Part shown: positions 1 through 6,856 of the stretch, piece after piece
Layout: the number at the start of each line of letters is the position of its first letter
Numbering within the stretch: the first letter of the stretch is position 1
Assembly (NCBI GenBank): GCA_023386635.1
Contig: JAEWJH010000088.1
Location: forward strand, 1 to 18,653
Length of the DNA: 18,653 nucleotides
DNA from: Pseudomonadota bacterium
GTDB lineage: Bacteria > Pseudomonadota > Alphaproteobacteria > Rhizobiales > Xanthobacteraceae
Direction of reading: 5' to 3'
Made by a program: the position numbers and the translations under genes
The notes under the pieces: model-generated
What the model saw: the letters and a program-made list of their open reading frames with translations, nothing else
What the model was told of the DNA's origin: nothing
Databases searched by the model: none

Positions 1-75
1 GAATTCGACCTTGCCCATGCCACCCAGGCGGTCGGTGGCGGGTTGTGGAGTAGGTGTCACGTTATGAAATCCCAT
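1..75 (-). CDS. Start of an unidentified gene (N-terminus only, runs off window)
   Basis: An open minus-strand frame begins with ATG at 75 and stays open to the window edge, giving 25 residues that start MGFHNVTPTPQPATDR and end MGKVEF. A GTG at 60 is an alternative start (VTPTPQ...). It lies downstream of grxD on the same strand. The hydrophilic, proline-rich start followed by a Gly-Met-x-x-x-Phe stretch is reminiscent of the N-terminus of Bcr/CflA-type MFS drug exporters, which I recall next to grxD in some related genomes, but 25 residues cannot establish this. No catalytic or membrane segment is visible in the part present. Confidence 0.35.
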   Translation of the reverse strand, partial: MGFHNVTPTPQPATDRLGGMGKVEF

Positions 76-84
76 AGAAAGCGG

Positions 85-108
85 AAGGCGCCGTCGGAGC
101 GGCGCCTT
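85..108 (-). terminator. Hairpin downstream of grxD
   Basis: A perfect inverted repeat, AAGGCGCC (85-92) and GGCGCCTT (101-108) with an 8-base loop, lies between the grxD stop and the next minus-strand start. On the minus strand it is followed by CCGCTTTCTA, a poor T-tract, so termination may be weak. On the plus strand only TTT follows. Confidence 0.5.
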
Positions 109-140
109 TGGTCGACTTGAAATTTTATTCCAGGAGGAGC

Positions 141-470
141 TTATGCAGCCCGTACGGTGATCCCGTTTTCCTGAAGATGACTTTGCAATTCACCGGACTG
201 GAACATCTCGCGCACGATGTCGCAACCGCCGACGAATTCGCCCTTCACATAGAGCTGCGGGATCGTCGGCCAGTTCGAATACTGCTTGATGCCGTCGCGC
301 AGTTCGAGCGACTCCAGCACGTTGAGGCCCTTATAGGGCACGCCGATATGGTCGAGGATCTGCACGACCTGCCCCGAGAATCCACACTGCGGGAACTGCG
401 GGCTGCCCTTCATGAACAGCACCACGTCGTTGCTGGTCACTTCGTTGCGGATGAAGTCCTGAATGCTCAT
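141..470 (-). CDS. grxD: Monothiol glutaredoxin, CGFS type (Grx4/GrxD)
   Basis: The 109-residue protein carries the CGFS active site (Cys29) inside a KGSPQFPQCGFSG segment. It also has the WPTIPQLY cis-proline loop and the GGCDI glutathione-binding motif, so it is a complete single-domain CGFS glutaredoxin. Members bind a [2Fe-2S] cluster at a dimer interface with glutathione, and act in cytoplasmic Fe-S cluster transfer and iron sensing, commonly with BolA partners. The bolA gene lies 158 bases upstream on the same strand, which fits the family's known partnership. The start chosen is ATG at 470 (MSIQDF), matching the family N-terminus. The frame extends upstream to a TTG at 569, but those extra 33 residues are not family-like. 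Confidence 0.95.
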   Translation of the reverse strand: MSIQDFIRNEVTSNDVVLFMKGSPQFPQCGFSGQVVQILDHIGVPYKGLNVLESLELRDGIKQYSNWPTIPQLYVKGEFVGGCDIVREMFQSGELQSHLQENGITVRAA

Positions 471-628
471 GTCGTTTGCCTTTGCTGCCTCACGCAGCGG
501 TGGTTGGGTCAACCGGAACAATCGCCTCGGTCGTGCCTGACACATCGTATCTTTGGGCAGCGAACGCAAGTCCTCCTTGGTCGAGGCCCCGCTTGGTTAA
601 ACTCGTCCTGCCGCCCGGAAAGGCCGGC

Positions 629-865
629 TCAGCCTTCGGGCGTGCCGGTCTGCAGCGCCAGCGCATGCAGCTTGCCGCCCATCTGGCCCTGGAGCGCCTG
701 ATAGACGATCTGGTGCTGCTGGACGCGGGATTTGCCCTTGAACGAGGCGGAAATGACCGAGGCGGCGTAATGGTCGCCATCGCCGGCGAGGTCACGGATC
801 GTGACGTCGGCGTCTGGCAGGGCCGCCTTGATGAGGCGTTCGATTTCGCCCGCATCCATTGCCAT
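629..865 (-). CDS. bolA: BolA family protein
   Basis: A 78-residue protein with the BolA fold pattern: an N-terminal helix (GEIERLIKAALPDADV), a DHYAASVIS strand, then FKGKSRVQQHQIVYQAL, the conserved helix of the family, and a C-terminal LHAL whose His67 is the usual Fe-S cluster ligand in BolA-glutaredoxin heterodimers. It most likely works with the CGFS glutaredoxin encoded next to it in iron and Fe-S control. ATG at 865 is preceded by GAAGGAG at suitable distance; an in-frame ATG at 859 is possible. It follows purL after about 200 bases that contain a candidate promoter, so it need not depend on the pur transcript. Confidence 0.92.
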   Translation of the reverse strand: MAMDAGEIERLIKAALPDADVTIRDLAGDGDHYAASVISASFKGKSRVQQHQIVYQALQGQMGGKLHALALQTGTPEG

Positions 866-942
866 GGTGATGTTCGCTCCTTCAAAATCCGGGAATTCCC
901 GCCGATGCCGCAGGATCGGCCGACGCCAGTGAATCGCCCAGC

Positions 943-984
943 ATTATGCCAGAATTGGGGTCAATATGCCCCGATGCGGCATCG
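943..984 (-). promoter_or_regulatory. Candidate bolA promoter with adjacent dyad
   Basis: In the gap between purL and bolA, the minus strand reads TGGCATAAT (951-943), an extended -10 box (TG-N-CATAAT), about 80 bases before the bolA start. No good -35 is seen. A perfect dyad, CGATGC-G-GCATCG (972-984), sits where the -35 or an operator would be. Transcription start has not been shown; this is pattern matching only. Confidence 0.35.
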
Positions 985-1065
985 GCGCACGCGGCTTTGC
1001 ACGGAATTCCGGAACGCGGGCACCTGTCCCGCACCAAAATGCCGCCGCCACCCGAATGAGGCGAC

Positions 1066-3282
1066 TTATGGCTCCGCCCCGGCCATGTAGCCGGGCAACC
1101 AACCCTCGAACCGCCGGTTGAGGTCGGCCACCGCCAGCGGCCGCTCGCCCGGCAGCGACAGCGCGTCGCCGCCGGTCACGCCGATGCGTTCCACCAGCAC
1201 GCCCGCGTCGCGGGCGCGTTCGATCACCTGCCCGGCGGACGCCGCCGGCACGGTGACGATGTAGCGCGCCTGATCCTCGCCGAACCAGTAGGCGTGCGCC
1301 GGCGTATCGTCGGGACCCGCCGTCAGCGTCGCGCCGATGCCGGACGCCATCGCCATCTCCGCGAGCGCCACCAGCAGGCCGCCGTCGGAAACGTCATGCA
1401 CCGCGGTGACCACGCCGGCCGTGATCAGGCCGCGCACCAGGTCGCCGTTCTCGCGTTCCTCGATCAGATCGACCGGGGGCGGCGCGCCCTCTTCGCGGCC
1501 GCAGATGTCGCGTAGATACAGCGACTGGCCGAGCCAGCCCTGCGTCTCGCCGATGAGCAGGATCACCTCGCCCGCCGCCTTGAACGGGATCGTCGCCGAT
1601 TTCTGGAAATCGTCGACCACGCCGACGCCGCCGATCGAGGGGGTCGGCAGAATGCCGCGGCCGTTGGTTTCGTTGTAGAGCGAGACGTTGCCGGACACGA
1701 CCGGGAAGTCGAGATCCTTGCACGCCTCACCGATGCCGCGCACGCAACCGACGAACTGGCCCATCACTTCGGGCCGCTCGGGATTGCCGAAATTGAGATT
1801 GTCGGTGATCGCCAGCGGACGCCCGCCAACGGCGGTGATGTTGCGCCAGCATTCCGCCACCGCCTGCTTGCCGCCCTCGAACGGATCGGCCTCGCAATAG
1901 CGCGGCGTCACGTCGGTGGTCATCGCCAGCGCCTTCGGCCCCTCGTTGATCCGCACCACCGCCGCATCGCCGCCGGGGCGCTGCACGGTGTTGCCGCCGA
2001 TGACGTGGTCGTACTGCTCCCACACCCAGCGTTTCGAGCACAGGTCCGGGGTCGCGATCAGCGTTTCGAGCGCGTCGGCAAGCGCCATCGGCGCCACCAC
2101 CGTGTCGGCGTCGATCCGCTTCTGCTTCTCGGCGATGACGAACGGGCGCTTGTATTCCGGCGCTTCGTCGCCAAGCTCCTTGATCGGCAGATCAGCCATC
2201 ACCTCGCCGCGATGCTTCACCACGAACCGCTTGGTCGGCGTGGTGTGCCCGACGATGGCGAAATCGAGACCCCATTTGCGGAAGATGTCTTCCGCTTCCT
2301 TTTCCTTCTCCGGCTTGAGCACCATGAGCATGCGCTCCTGGCTCTCCGACAGCATCATCTCGTAGGCGCTCATCCCCGCTTCGCGGGTCGGCACCTTGTC
2401 GAGCTCCAGCGTCACGCCGAGGTCGCCCTTGGCGCCCATCTCCACCGCCGAACACGTCAGCCCCGCCGCACCCATATCCTGGATGGCGATAACGCAGCCC
2501 TTCTCCATGATCTCGAGGCAGGCTTCGAGCAGCAGCTTTTCCGAGAACGGATCGCCGACCTGCACGGTCGGGCGCTTCTCCTCCGAATCGTCGTCGAATT
2601 CCGCCGACGCCATCGACGCACCGTGGATGCCGTCCCGGCCGGTCTTGGAGCCCAGATAGACGATCGGCATGTCGACGCCCGACGCCGCCGCGTAGAAAAT
2701 CTTGTCCGCTTGCGCGAGACCCACCGCCATGGCGTTGACGAGATTGTTCCCGTTGTAGCGCGCGTGGAAGCGCGTCTGTCCGGCCACCGTCGGCACGCCG
2801 AACGAGTTGCCGTAGCCGCCGATGCCCGCCACCACGCCGGACACGAGATGCCGCGTCTTCGGGTGTGCCGGTTCGCCGAACGAGATCGCATTGAGGCAGG
2901 CGATCGGCCGCGCGCCCATGGTGAACACGTCGCGCAGGATGCCGCCGACGCCGGTCGTCGCGCCCTGATAGGGCTCGATGAAACTCGGGTGGTTGTGGCT
3001 CTCCATCTTGAACACGCAGGCGAGCCCGTCGCCGATGTCGATGACGCCGGCGTTCTCGCCCGGGCCCTGGATCACCCACGGCGCCTTGGTCGGCAGCGTG
3101 CGCAGATGCACCTTCGATGATTTGTACGAGCAATGCTCGTTCCACATCGCCGAGAAGATGCCGAGTTCGGTGATCGTCGGCTCGCGGCCGATCAGCGCCA
3201 GAACGCGCTCGTATTCGTCCGGCTTGAGGCCATGTTCGGCAACGAGTTCCGGGGTGATTTTCGTCTGGGTCGCCGCCGTCAC
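1066..3282 (-). CDS. purL: Phosphoribosylformylglycinamidine synthase, large subunit PurL
   Basis: The 738-residue product is a small-type (Bacillus-like) PurL, the ATP-dependent synthetase subunit that converts FGAR to FGAM using ammonia channelled from PurQ in a PurS/PurL/PurQ complex in the cytoplasm. Visible hallmarks are WNEHCSYK (about residues 47-54), FKMESHNHPS (91-100), GATTGVGGILRD (107-118), and the second-half repeats GGLLVALAEMAM and YWFGEDQARY. The start chosen is GTG at 3282: an AAAGGCGG ribosome site inside the end of purQ lies about 9 bases before it, and only 4 bases separate it from the purQ stop. The frame is open to 3339, but that stretch lies within purQ. The length matches the family and it looks intact. 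Confidence 0.96.
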   Translation of the reverse strand: MTAATQTKITPELVAEHGLKPDEYERVLALIGREPTITELGIFSAMWNEHCSYKSSKVHLRTLPTKAPWVIQGPGENAGVIDIGDGLACVFKMESHNHPSFIEPYQGATTGVGGILRDVFTMGARPIACLNAISFGEPAHPKTRHLVSGVVAGIGGYGNSFGVPTVAGQTRFHARYNGNNLVNAMAVGLAQADKIFYAAASGVDMPIVYLGSKTGRDGIHGASMASAEFDDDSEEKRPTVQVGDPFSEKLLLEACLEIMEKGCVIAIQDMGAAGLTCSAVEMGAKGDLGVTLELDKVPTREAGMSAYEMMLSESQERMLMVLKPEKEKEAEDIFRKWGLDFAIVGHTTPTKRFVVKHRGEVMADLPIKELGDEAPEYKRPFVIAEKQKRIDADTVVAPMALADALETLIATPDLCSKRWVWEQYDHVIGGNTVQRPGGDAAVVRINEGPKALAMTTDVTPRYCEADPFEGGKQAVAECWRNITAVGGRPLAITDNLNFGNPERPEVMGQFVGCVRGIGEACKDLDFPVVSGNVSLYNETNGRGILPTPSIGGVGVVDDFQKSATIPFKAAGEVILLIGETQGWLGQSLYLRDICGREEGAPPPVDLIEERENGDLVRGLITAGVVTAVHDVSDGGLLVALAEMAMASGIGATLTAGPDDTPAHAYWFGEDQARYIVTVPAASAGQVIERARDAGVLVERIGVTGGDALSLPGERPLAVADLNRRFEGWLPGYMAGAEP

Positions 3283-3286
3283 GTCG

Positions 3287-3988
3287 TCATGCCGCCTTTG
3301 CAAGATGGTCCACGAGGCCGGCGAAAAGGCCACGGCCATCCGTGCAGCCCATCACCTCTTCGACGTGGTTTTCCGGGTGCGGCATCATGCCGAGCACATT
3401 GCCGCGCTCGTTGAGGATGCCGGCGATGCCGTTCATCGCACCGTTGTGGTTCCAATTGGGATCGGGAATGCCGTCCGGCCCGGTGTAGCGGAACAGGACG
3501 CGGCCCTCGCCTTCCAGCTTCGCCACGGTTTCACCGTCGGCGATGTAATTGCCCTCGCCGTGCGCCACCGGCACGCGGATCACCTGACCGGCATTGTAGC
3601 CGCGGGTGAACGGCGTGTCGGACCGCTCGACCTTCAGATAGACGTCGCGGCAGATGAATTTGAGCTGCGCGTTGCGCATCAGCACGCCGGGCAGCAGGCC
3701 GGACTCGCACAGGATCTGGAAGCCGTTGCAGACGCCGAGAACAAGGCCGCCGCCCGCCGCGAATTTCCGAACCGCATCCATCACCGGCGCGCGCGCGGCG
3801 ATGGCGCCGCAGCGCAGATAATCGCCGTAGGAGAAGCCGCCCGGCACCACCACAAGGTCGGTGCCCGGCGGCAATTCCTGCTCGGCGTGCCAGACCATCG
3901 CCGGCGCGCGGCCCGAGACGAGTTGCAGCGTACGCGCCATGTCGCGCTCGCGATTGATGCCGGGGAAGACGAGAACGGCGGCTTTCAT
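3287..3988 (-). CDS. purQ: Phosphoribosylformylglycinamidine synthase, glutaminase subunit PurQ
   Basis: A 233-residue class I glutamine amidotransferase. The nucleophile is Cys87 in GVCNGFQIL, and the rest of the triad is His204 and Glu206 in MMPHPENHVEE. The oxyanion loop GGFSYGDYLR is at 50-59. It hydrolyses glutamine and passes ammonia to PurL for FGAM formation. It lies 7 bases after purS and 4 bases before purL, so the three are surely co-transcribed and probably translationally coupled. The ATG at 3988 (MKAAVLVFPG) matches the family start. No defect is seen. Confidence 0.96.
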   Translation of the reverse strand: MKAAVLVFPGINRERDMARTLQLVSGRAPAMVWHAEQELPPGTDLVVVPGGFSYGDYLRCGAIAARAPVMDAVRKFAAGGGLVLGVCNGFQILCESGLLPGVLMRNAQLKFICRDVYLKVERSDTPFTRGYNAGQVIRVPVAHGEGNYIADGETVAKLEGEGRVLFRYTGPDGIPDPNWNHNGAMNGIAGILNERGNVLGMMPHPENHVEEVMGCTDGRGLFAGLVDHLAKAA

Positions 3989-3995
3989 GGCACGG

Positions 3996-4238
3996 CTATC
4001 CCAGCACCTCGACGCGGTAATTCTCGATTACCGTATTGGCGAGCAGCTTGTCGGCCGCTTCCTTCAGCAGCGCCTCGGCCTTGGCCTTGTCGGCACCCTC
4101 GATCTCGACGTCGAACACCTTGCCCTGACGGACACTGGCGACGCCGTCGACGCCGAGCGAGCGCAGCGCGCCCTCGATCGCCTTGCCCTGAGGGTCAAGC
4201 ACGCCGGATTTCAGGGTGACGGTGACACGGGCTTTCAT
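3996..4238 (-). CDS. purS: Phosphoribosylformylglycinamidine synthase subunit PurS
   Basis: An 80-residue protein (MKARVTVTLKSGVLDPQGKA...) typical of PurS, the small scaffold that bridges PurQ and PurL and is required for FGAM synthase in organisms with the short PurL. The LKSGVLDPQGKAIEGAL and VRQGKVFDVEI segments are diagnostic. ATG at 4238 is used because the upstream extension of the frame (to 4415) is arginine-rich and has no family similarity. It is the first gene of the tight purSQL run. A 259-base gap with a hairpin separates it from purC. The ribosome site before the ATG is weak. Confidence 0.95.
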   Translation of the reverse strand: MKARVTVTLKSGVLDPQGKAIEGALRSLGVDGVASVRQGKVFDVEIEGADKAKAEALLKEAADKLLANTVIENYRVEVLG

Positions 4239-4384
4239 GGAATGGCGGTCTCGGCGCTGGTCAAAGAACGGTCGGAAGCGATGACACTCGAATTCGTCGT
4301 CTGATCGGTGGTCGTCTCGTCCGCCCGCCGCAGCAGTCCCGCGACAAGCGAAGGGGTGCGACAAGAGACGGGTGCGAAAAGCGA

Positions 4385-4406
4385 CGGGGGCCCGATCAGG
4401 CCCCCG
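4385..4406 (-). terminator. Strong GC hairpin between purC and purS
   Basis: Inverted repeat CGGGGGCC (4385-4392) and GGCCCCCG (4399-4406), six-base loop. On the minus strand it is followed by TCGCTTTTCG. It lies about 90 bases past the purC stop. It probably ends or attenuates the purC transcript, which would leave purSQL to a promoter in the remaining ~145 bases, where I see no convincing -35/-10 pair. Confidence 0.6.
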
Positions 4407-4497
4407 GCGTACCATCCTTCCCGCCGCCCCTCAACGGTTGCGGGCGGGTGTCCTCAATACTTTCGGCCGCGGTTTTGCTGCCGAAATTCTGACCCGC

Positions 4498-5265
4498 TCA
4501 GCCCTTCACCAGAACCGGGCCGGTGCCGCGCGGCGGCTCACCCTCGTTCATGATGCCGAGACGCTTGGCGACCTCGGTATAGGCTTCGAGCAGCCCGCCG
4601 AGATCGCGGCGGAAGCGGTCCTTGTCCATCTTGTCGTTGGTCTTGATGTCCCAGAGGCGGCAGCTGTCGGGCGAAATCTCGTCCGCGACGACGATGCGCA
4701 TCACGTCATTTTCCCACAGACGGCCGCATTCCATCTTGAAATCGACCAGACGGATGCCAACGCCGAGGAACAGACCCGCGAGGAAGTCATTGACGCGGAT
4801 CGCCAGCGCCATGATGTCGTCGATTTCCTGCGGCGAGGCCCAGCCGAACGCGGTGATGTGTTCTTCCGACACCATCGGGTCGTTGAGCTCGTCCTTCTTG
4901 TAGTAGAACTCGATGATCGAGCGCGGCAGTTGCGTGCCTTCCTCGATTCCGAGACGGGTCGAGAGGGAACCGGCCGCGACGTTCCGCACCACCACTTCGA
5001 GCGGGATGATCTCGACCTCGCGAATCAGCTGCTCGCGCATGTTGAGCCGGCGGATGAAATGGGTCGGCACGCCGATCTCGTTGAGATGCGAGAACACATA
5101 TTCCGAGATGCGGTTGTTGAGGACACCTTTGCCCTCGATCACCTCGTGCTTCTTCGCATTGAACGCGGTGGCGTCGTCCTTGAAGTGCTGGATCAGAGTT
5201 CCGGGTTCCGGCCCTTCATAAAGGACCTTCGCCTTGCCCTCGTAAATGCGGCGGCGGCGGCTCAT
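4498..5265 (-). CDS. purC: SAICAR synthetase PurC
   Basis: The 255-residue product starts MSRRRRIYEGKAKVLYEG and shows the SAICAR synthetase signatures IIPLEVVVRNVAAGS (about 86-100) and ADEISPDSCRLWD (194-206). The segment SEEHITAFGWAS (133-144) is typical of the alphaproteobacterial form. It joins aspartate to CAIR with ATP, step 8 of IMP synthesis counting PRPP amidotransferase as step 1. The frame is open to 5391, and an in-frame ATG at 5295 would add ten residues (MDFLKPRYIP), but the ATG at 5265 matches relatives. It heads the minus-strand purine run and is divergent from the ATPase zeta gene. Confidence 0.96.
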   Translation of the reverse strand: MSRRRRIYEGKAKVLYEGPEPGTLIQHFKDDATAFNAKKHEVIEGKGVLNNRISEYVFSHLNEIGVPTHFIRRLNMREQLIREVEIIPLEVVVRNVAAGSLSTRLGIEEGTQLPRSIIEFYYKKDELNDPMVSEEHITAFGWASPQEIDDIMALAIRVNDFLAGLFLGVGIRLVDFKMECGRLWENDVMRIVVADEISPDSCRLWDIKTNDKMDKDRFRRDLGGLLEAYTEVAKRLGIMNEGEPPRGTGPVLVKG

Positions 5266-5557
5266 CGGAATGTACCGTGGTTTGAGAAAGTCCATCGAGT
5301 GTGCCGAGGCTCCGTTTGAAAGCACAAGATCCGCGGCGGGACCGAATTCGAATCGACCAGAGCAAAAACTCCGGCCCATCACAATCGGCAACCTAGCCGA
5401 TCGCTATTTTCAGTACAATCAAAGTGGCGGGACATTGTCCACCGTGCGGAGACACCGCCCCCGCGTCGCCTTGACCACTTTGGCGCCCTATGCAAGGGCT
5501 CGCGCACCCTATATGTGTGTGCGCCGATCCTGTCCACAAGACCGAGGCGTTTTCAGC
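5266..5557. promoter_or_regulatory. Divergent intergenic region, purC / ATPase zeta
   Basis: This 292-base region must hold start signals for both flanking genes. On the minus strand TTGTAC, a 17-base spacer and TAGGTT form a weak sigma70-like candidate for purC (around 5390-5418). On the plus strand CCCTATAT (5507-5514) could be a -10 for the zeta gene, and a TTGACC at 5471-5476 is too far from it to be its -35. The short motif CCCTAT occurs twice, about 20 bases apart. No PurR-like operator or riboswitch fold was recognised. Confidence 0.3.
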
Positions 5558-5872
5558 ATGAGCACATTCGACCAGCGCGAGAAGGACTTCGAGCGGAAAT
5601 TCGCGCATGACGAGGAGCTTCGCTTCAAGGCCACCGCGCGGCGCAACAAGCTGCTCGGGCTGTGGGCCGCGGAGAAGCTCGGCAAGAGCGGCGCGGACGC
5701 CGACGCCTATGCCAAGGAGGTCGTCGCGTCCGATTTCGAAGAAGCCGGTGACGACGACGTGCTGCGCAAGGTGGCCAAGGACCTCGCCGGCAAGGCCAGC
5801 GAGCAGGATGTCCGCGCGGCGATGGTCGAGCTGATGGCCAAGGCCATCGATCAGGTCCAGAAAGGCGTCTGA
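5558..5872 (+). CDS. ATPase inhibitor zeta subunit (DUF1476 family)
   Basis: The 104-residue, highly charged, helix-rich protein begins MSTFDQREKDFERKFAHDEE, continues with ARRNKLLGLWAAEKLG and ends DQVQKGV. This is the DUF1476 pattern, the family whose Paracoccus member (zeta) binds F1-ATPase and blocks reverse ATP hydrolysis through its N-terminal segment. Whether this copy inhibits strongly is unknown; the potency differs between alphaproteobacteria. ATG at 5558 is the family start. The longer open frame upstream is non-coding sequence. It is a one-gene unit, divergent from purC and closed by a clear terminator. Confidence 0.9.
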   Translation: MSTFDQREKDFERKFAHDEELRFKATARRNKLLGLWAAEKLGKSGADADAYAKEVVASDFEEAGDDDVLRKVAKDLAGKASEQDVRAAMVELMAKAIDQVQKGV

Positions 5873-5922
5873 CGAACGACGCGGGACCGGGCAAACAATC
5901 GCTCCGTTCTCCACAGCTTTGC

Positions 5923-5948
5923 AGGGCCGGCTGACGCCGGCCCTTTTT
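5923..5948 (+). terminator. Rho-independent terminator after the zeta gene
   Basis: Perfect 9-base-pair stem AGGGCCGGC / GCCGGCCCT with a TGAC loop, followed directly by a run of T (5944-5948). It lies 51 bases past the stop codon and is one of the clearest terminators in the window. Confidence 0.9.
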
Positions 5949-6070
5949 CGTGCAGTTTTTCTTCAAGTTTTCCCGGCCTTTCCAAGCCTGCGCATACCGG
6001 TTTAGATCGCAGCCGAACGCCCGGCCCGCCGGGCTTCGCAGTCCCGCGACAAACCTCAAGACGGTCCCCA

Positions 6071-6850
6071 ATGACATCCCATCCCGGCTTTACCCTCGCC
6101 ACCCGCCTCGCCGCGGGCGACACGATCTATTCCGGCTGGTGCGGCCTCACCTCGCCGCTCGTCGCCGAAGTGCTGGCGCGCGAAGGCTTCGATGCCGTCA
6201 CCATCGACGGCCAGCACGGCATGTGGGACCAGGCCTCAACCGTCGCCGCCATCGGCGGCATCCGCCACGGCGGCGCCGCGCCAATCGTGCGCGTGCCGGT
6301 CAACGACTATGGCGGTGTATCGCGCGCGCTCGACTGGGGCGCCGAAGGCATCATCATGCCGATGGTCAACACCGTGGACGATGCGAAGCGTTTCGTCGCG
6401 GCGGCGAAATTCCCGCCGGCCGGCGAGAGGAGCTGGGGCCCGCATCGCGCCACCATGCTCGGCCGCATGCCGGACCAGAAAATCTATCTGCGCGAGGCGA
6501 ACCGCCTCACCGTGACGCTGGCCATGATCGAGACGCGCGAGGCGCTCGACAATGCCGAGGCGATCGCCGCGGTGCCCGGCATCGACATGCTGTTCGTCGG
6601 GCCGTCGGACCTGTCGATCGCGCTGTCGAACGGCGCCGATGTCGATCCGCACTCGGCCGAGGTCGAACAGGCGCTGGACAAGATCGTCGCCGCCGCCCGC
6701 AAGGCGCATAAATGGGCCGGCATCTACTGCATCAACGCCGAGCGCGCGCTCGCCTGCGCCAAGCGCGGCTTCCGCTTCCACGCGATCGGCAGCGATCTCG
6801 GCTTCCTGCGCGCCGGCATCGCCCCGCAGATCAAAGCGCTGAAGAACTGA
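6071..6850 (+). CDS. HpcH/HpaI-type class II aldolase
   Basis: A 259-residue TIM-barrel protein of the HpcH/HpaI family. The family cleaves or forms 4-hydroxy-2-oxo acids to pyruvate plus an aldehyde using a divalent metal. Visible active-site features are IDGQHG (Asp46, His49; the acid/base His), VRVP (Arg74, pyruvate binding), PMVNT (97-101), MIET (Glu154) and GPSDLS (Asp180), the last two being the metal ligands. All key residues are present. The substrate cannot be told: no hydroxyphenylacetate-degradation or sugar-acid genes are nearby. It starts at ATG 6071 with a weak ribosome site, after the zeta terminator, and ends 6 bases from a convergent gene. Confidence 0.88.
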   Translation: MTSHPGFTLATRLAAGDTIYSGWCGLTSPLVAEVLAREGFDAVTIDGQHGMWDQASTVAAIGGIRHGGAAPIVRVPVNDYGGVSRALDWGAEGIIMPMVNTVDDAKRFVAAAKFPPAGERSWGPHRATMLGRMPDQKIYLREANRLTVTLAMIETREALDNAEAIAAVPGIDMLFVGPSDLSIALSNGADVDPHSAEVEQALDKIVAAARKAHKWAGIYCINAERALACAKRGFRFHAIGSDLGFLRAGIAPQIKALKN

Positions 6851-6856
6851 CGGCGA

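Noticed and set aside
571..577. Strong Shine-Dalgarno sequence AAGGAGG on the minus strand upstream of grxD
   Set aside because: No ATG or GTG lies at a working distance; the nearest TTG (569) is only two bases away and would add a non-family N-terminus to GrxD. Probably chance.
2005..3120. A 371-codon plus-strand frame inside purL
   Set aside because: Arginine- and histidine-rich composition (many RR and HH pairs) with no domain; it is the reverse shadow of purL.
2978..4219. A 413-codon plus-strand frame across purL, purQ and purS
   Set aside because: It spans three certain genes on the other strand and ends in low-complexity Arg/Pro/Ser sequence; shadow frame.
4239..4497. Possible purine riboswitch or regulatory RNA in the purC-purS gap
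   Set aside because: Only a GC-rich terminator-like hairpin is visible; no conserved purine, PreQ1 or similar aptamer pattern was recognised.
6071..6850. Aldolase as part of a hydroxyphenylacetate or aromatic catabolic cluster together with the dioxygenase-like protein
   Set aside because: The two genes are 5 kb apart on different strands with housekeeping genes between, the dioxygenase-like protein lacks the tyrosine ligands, and no other catabolic gene is present.
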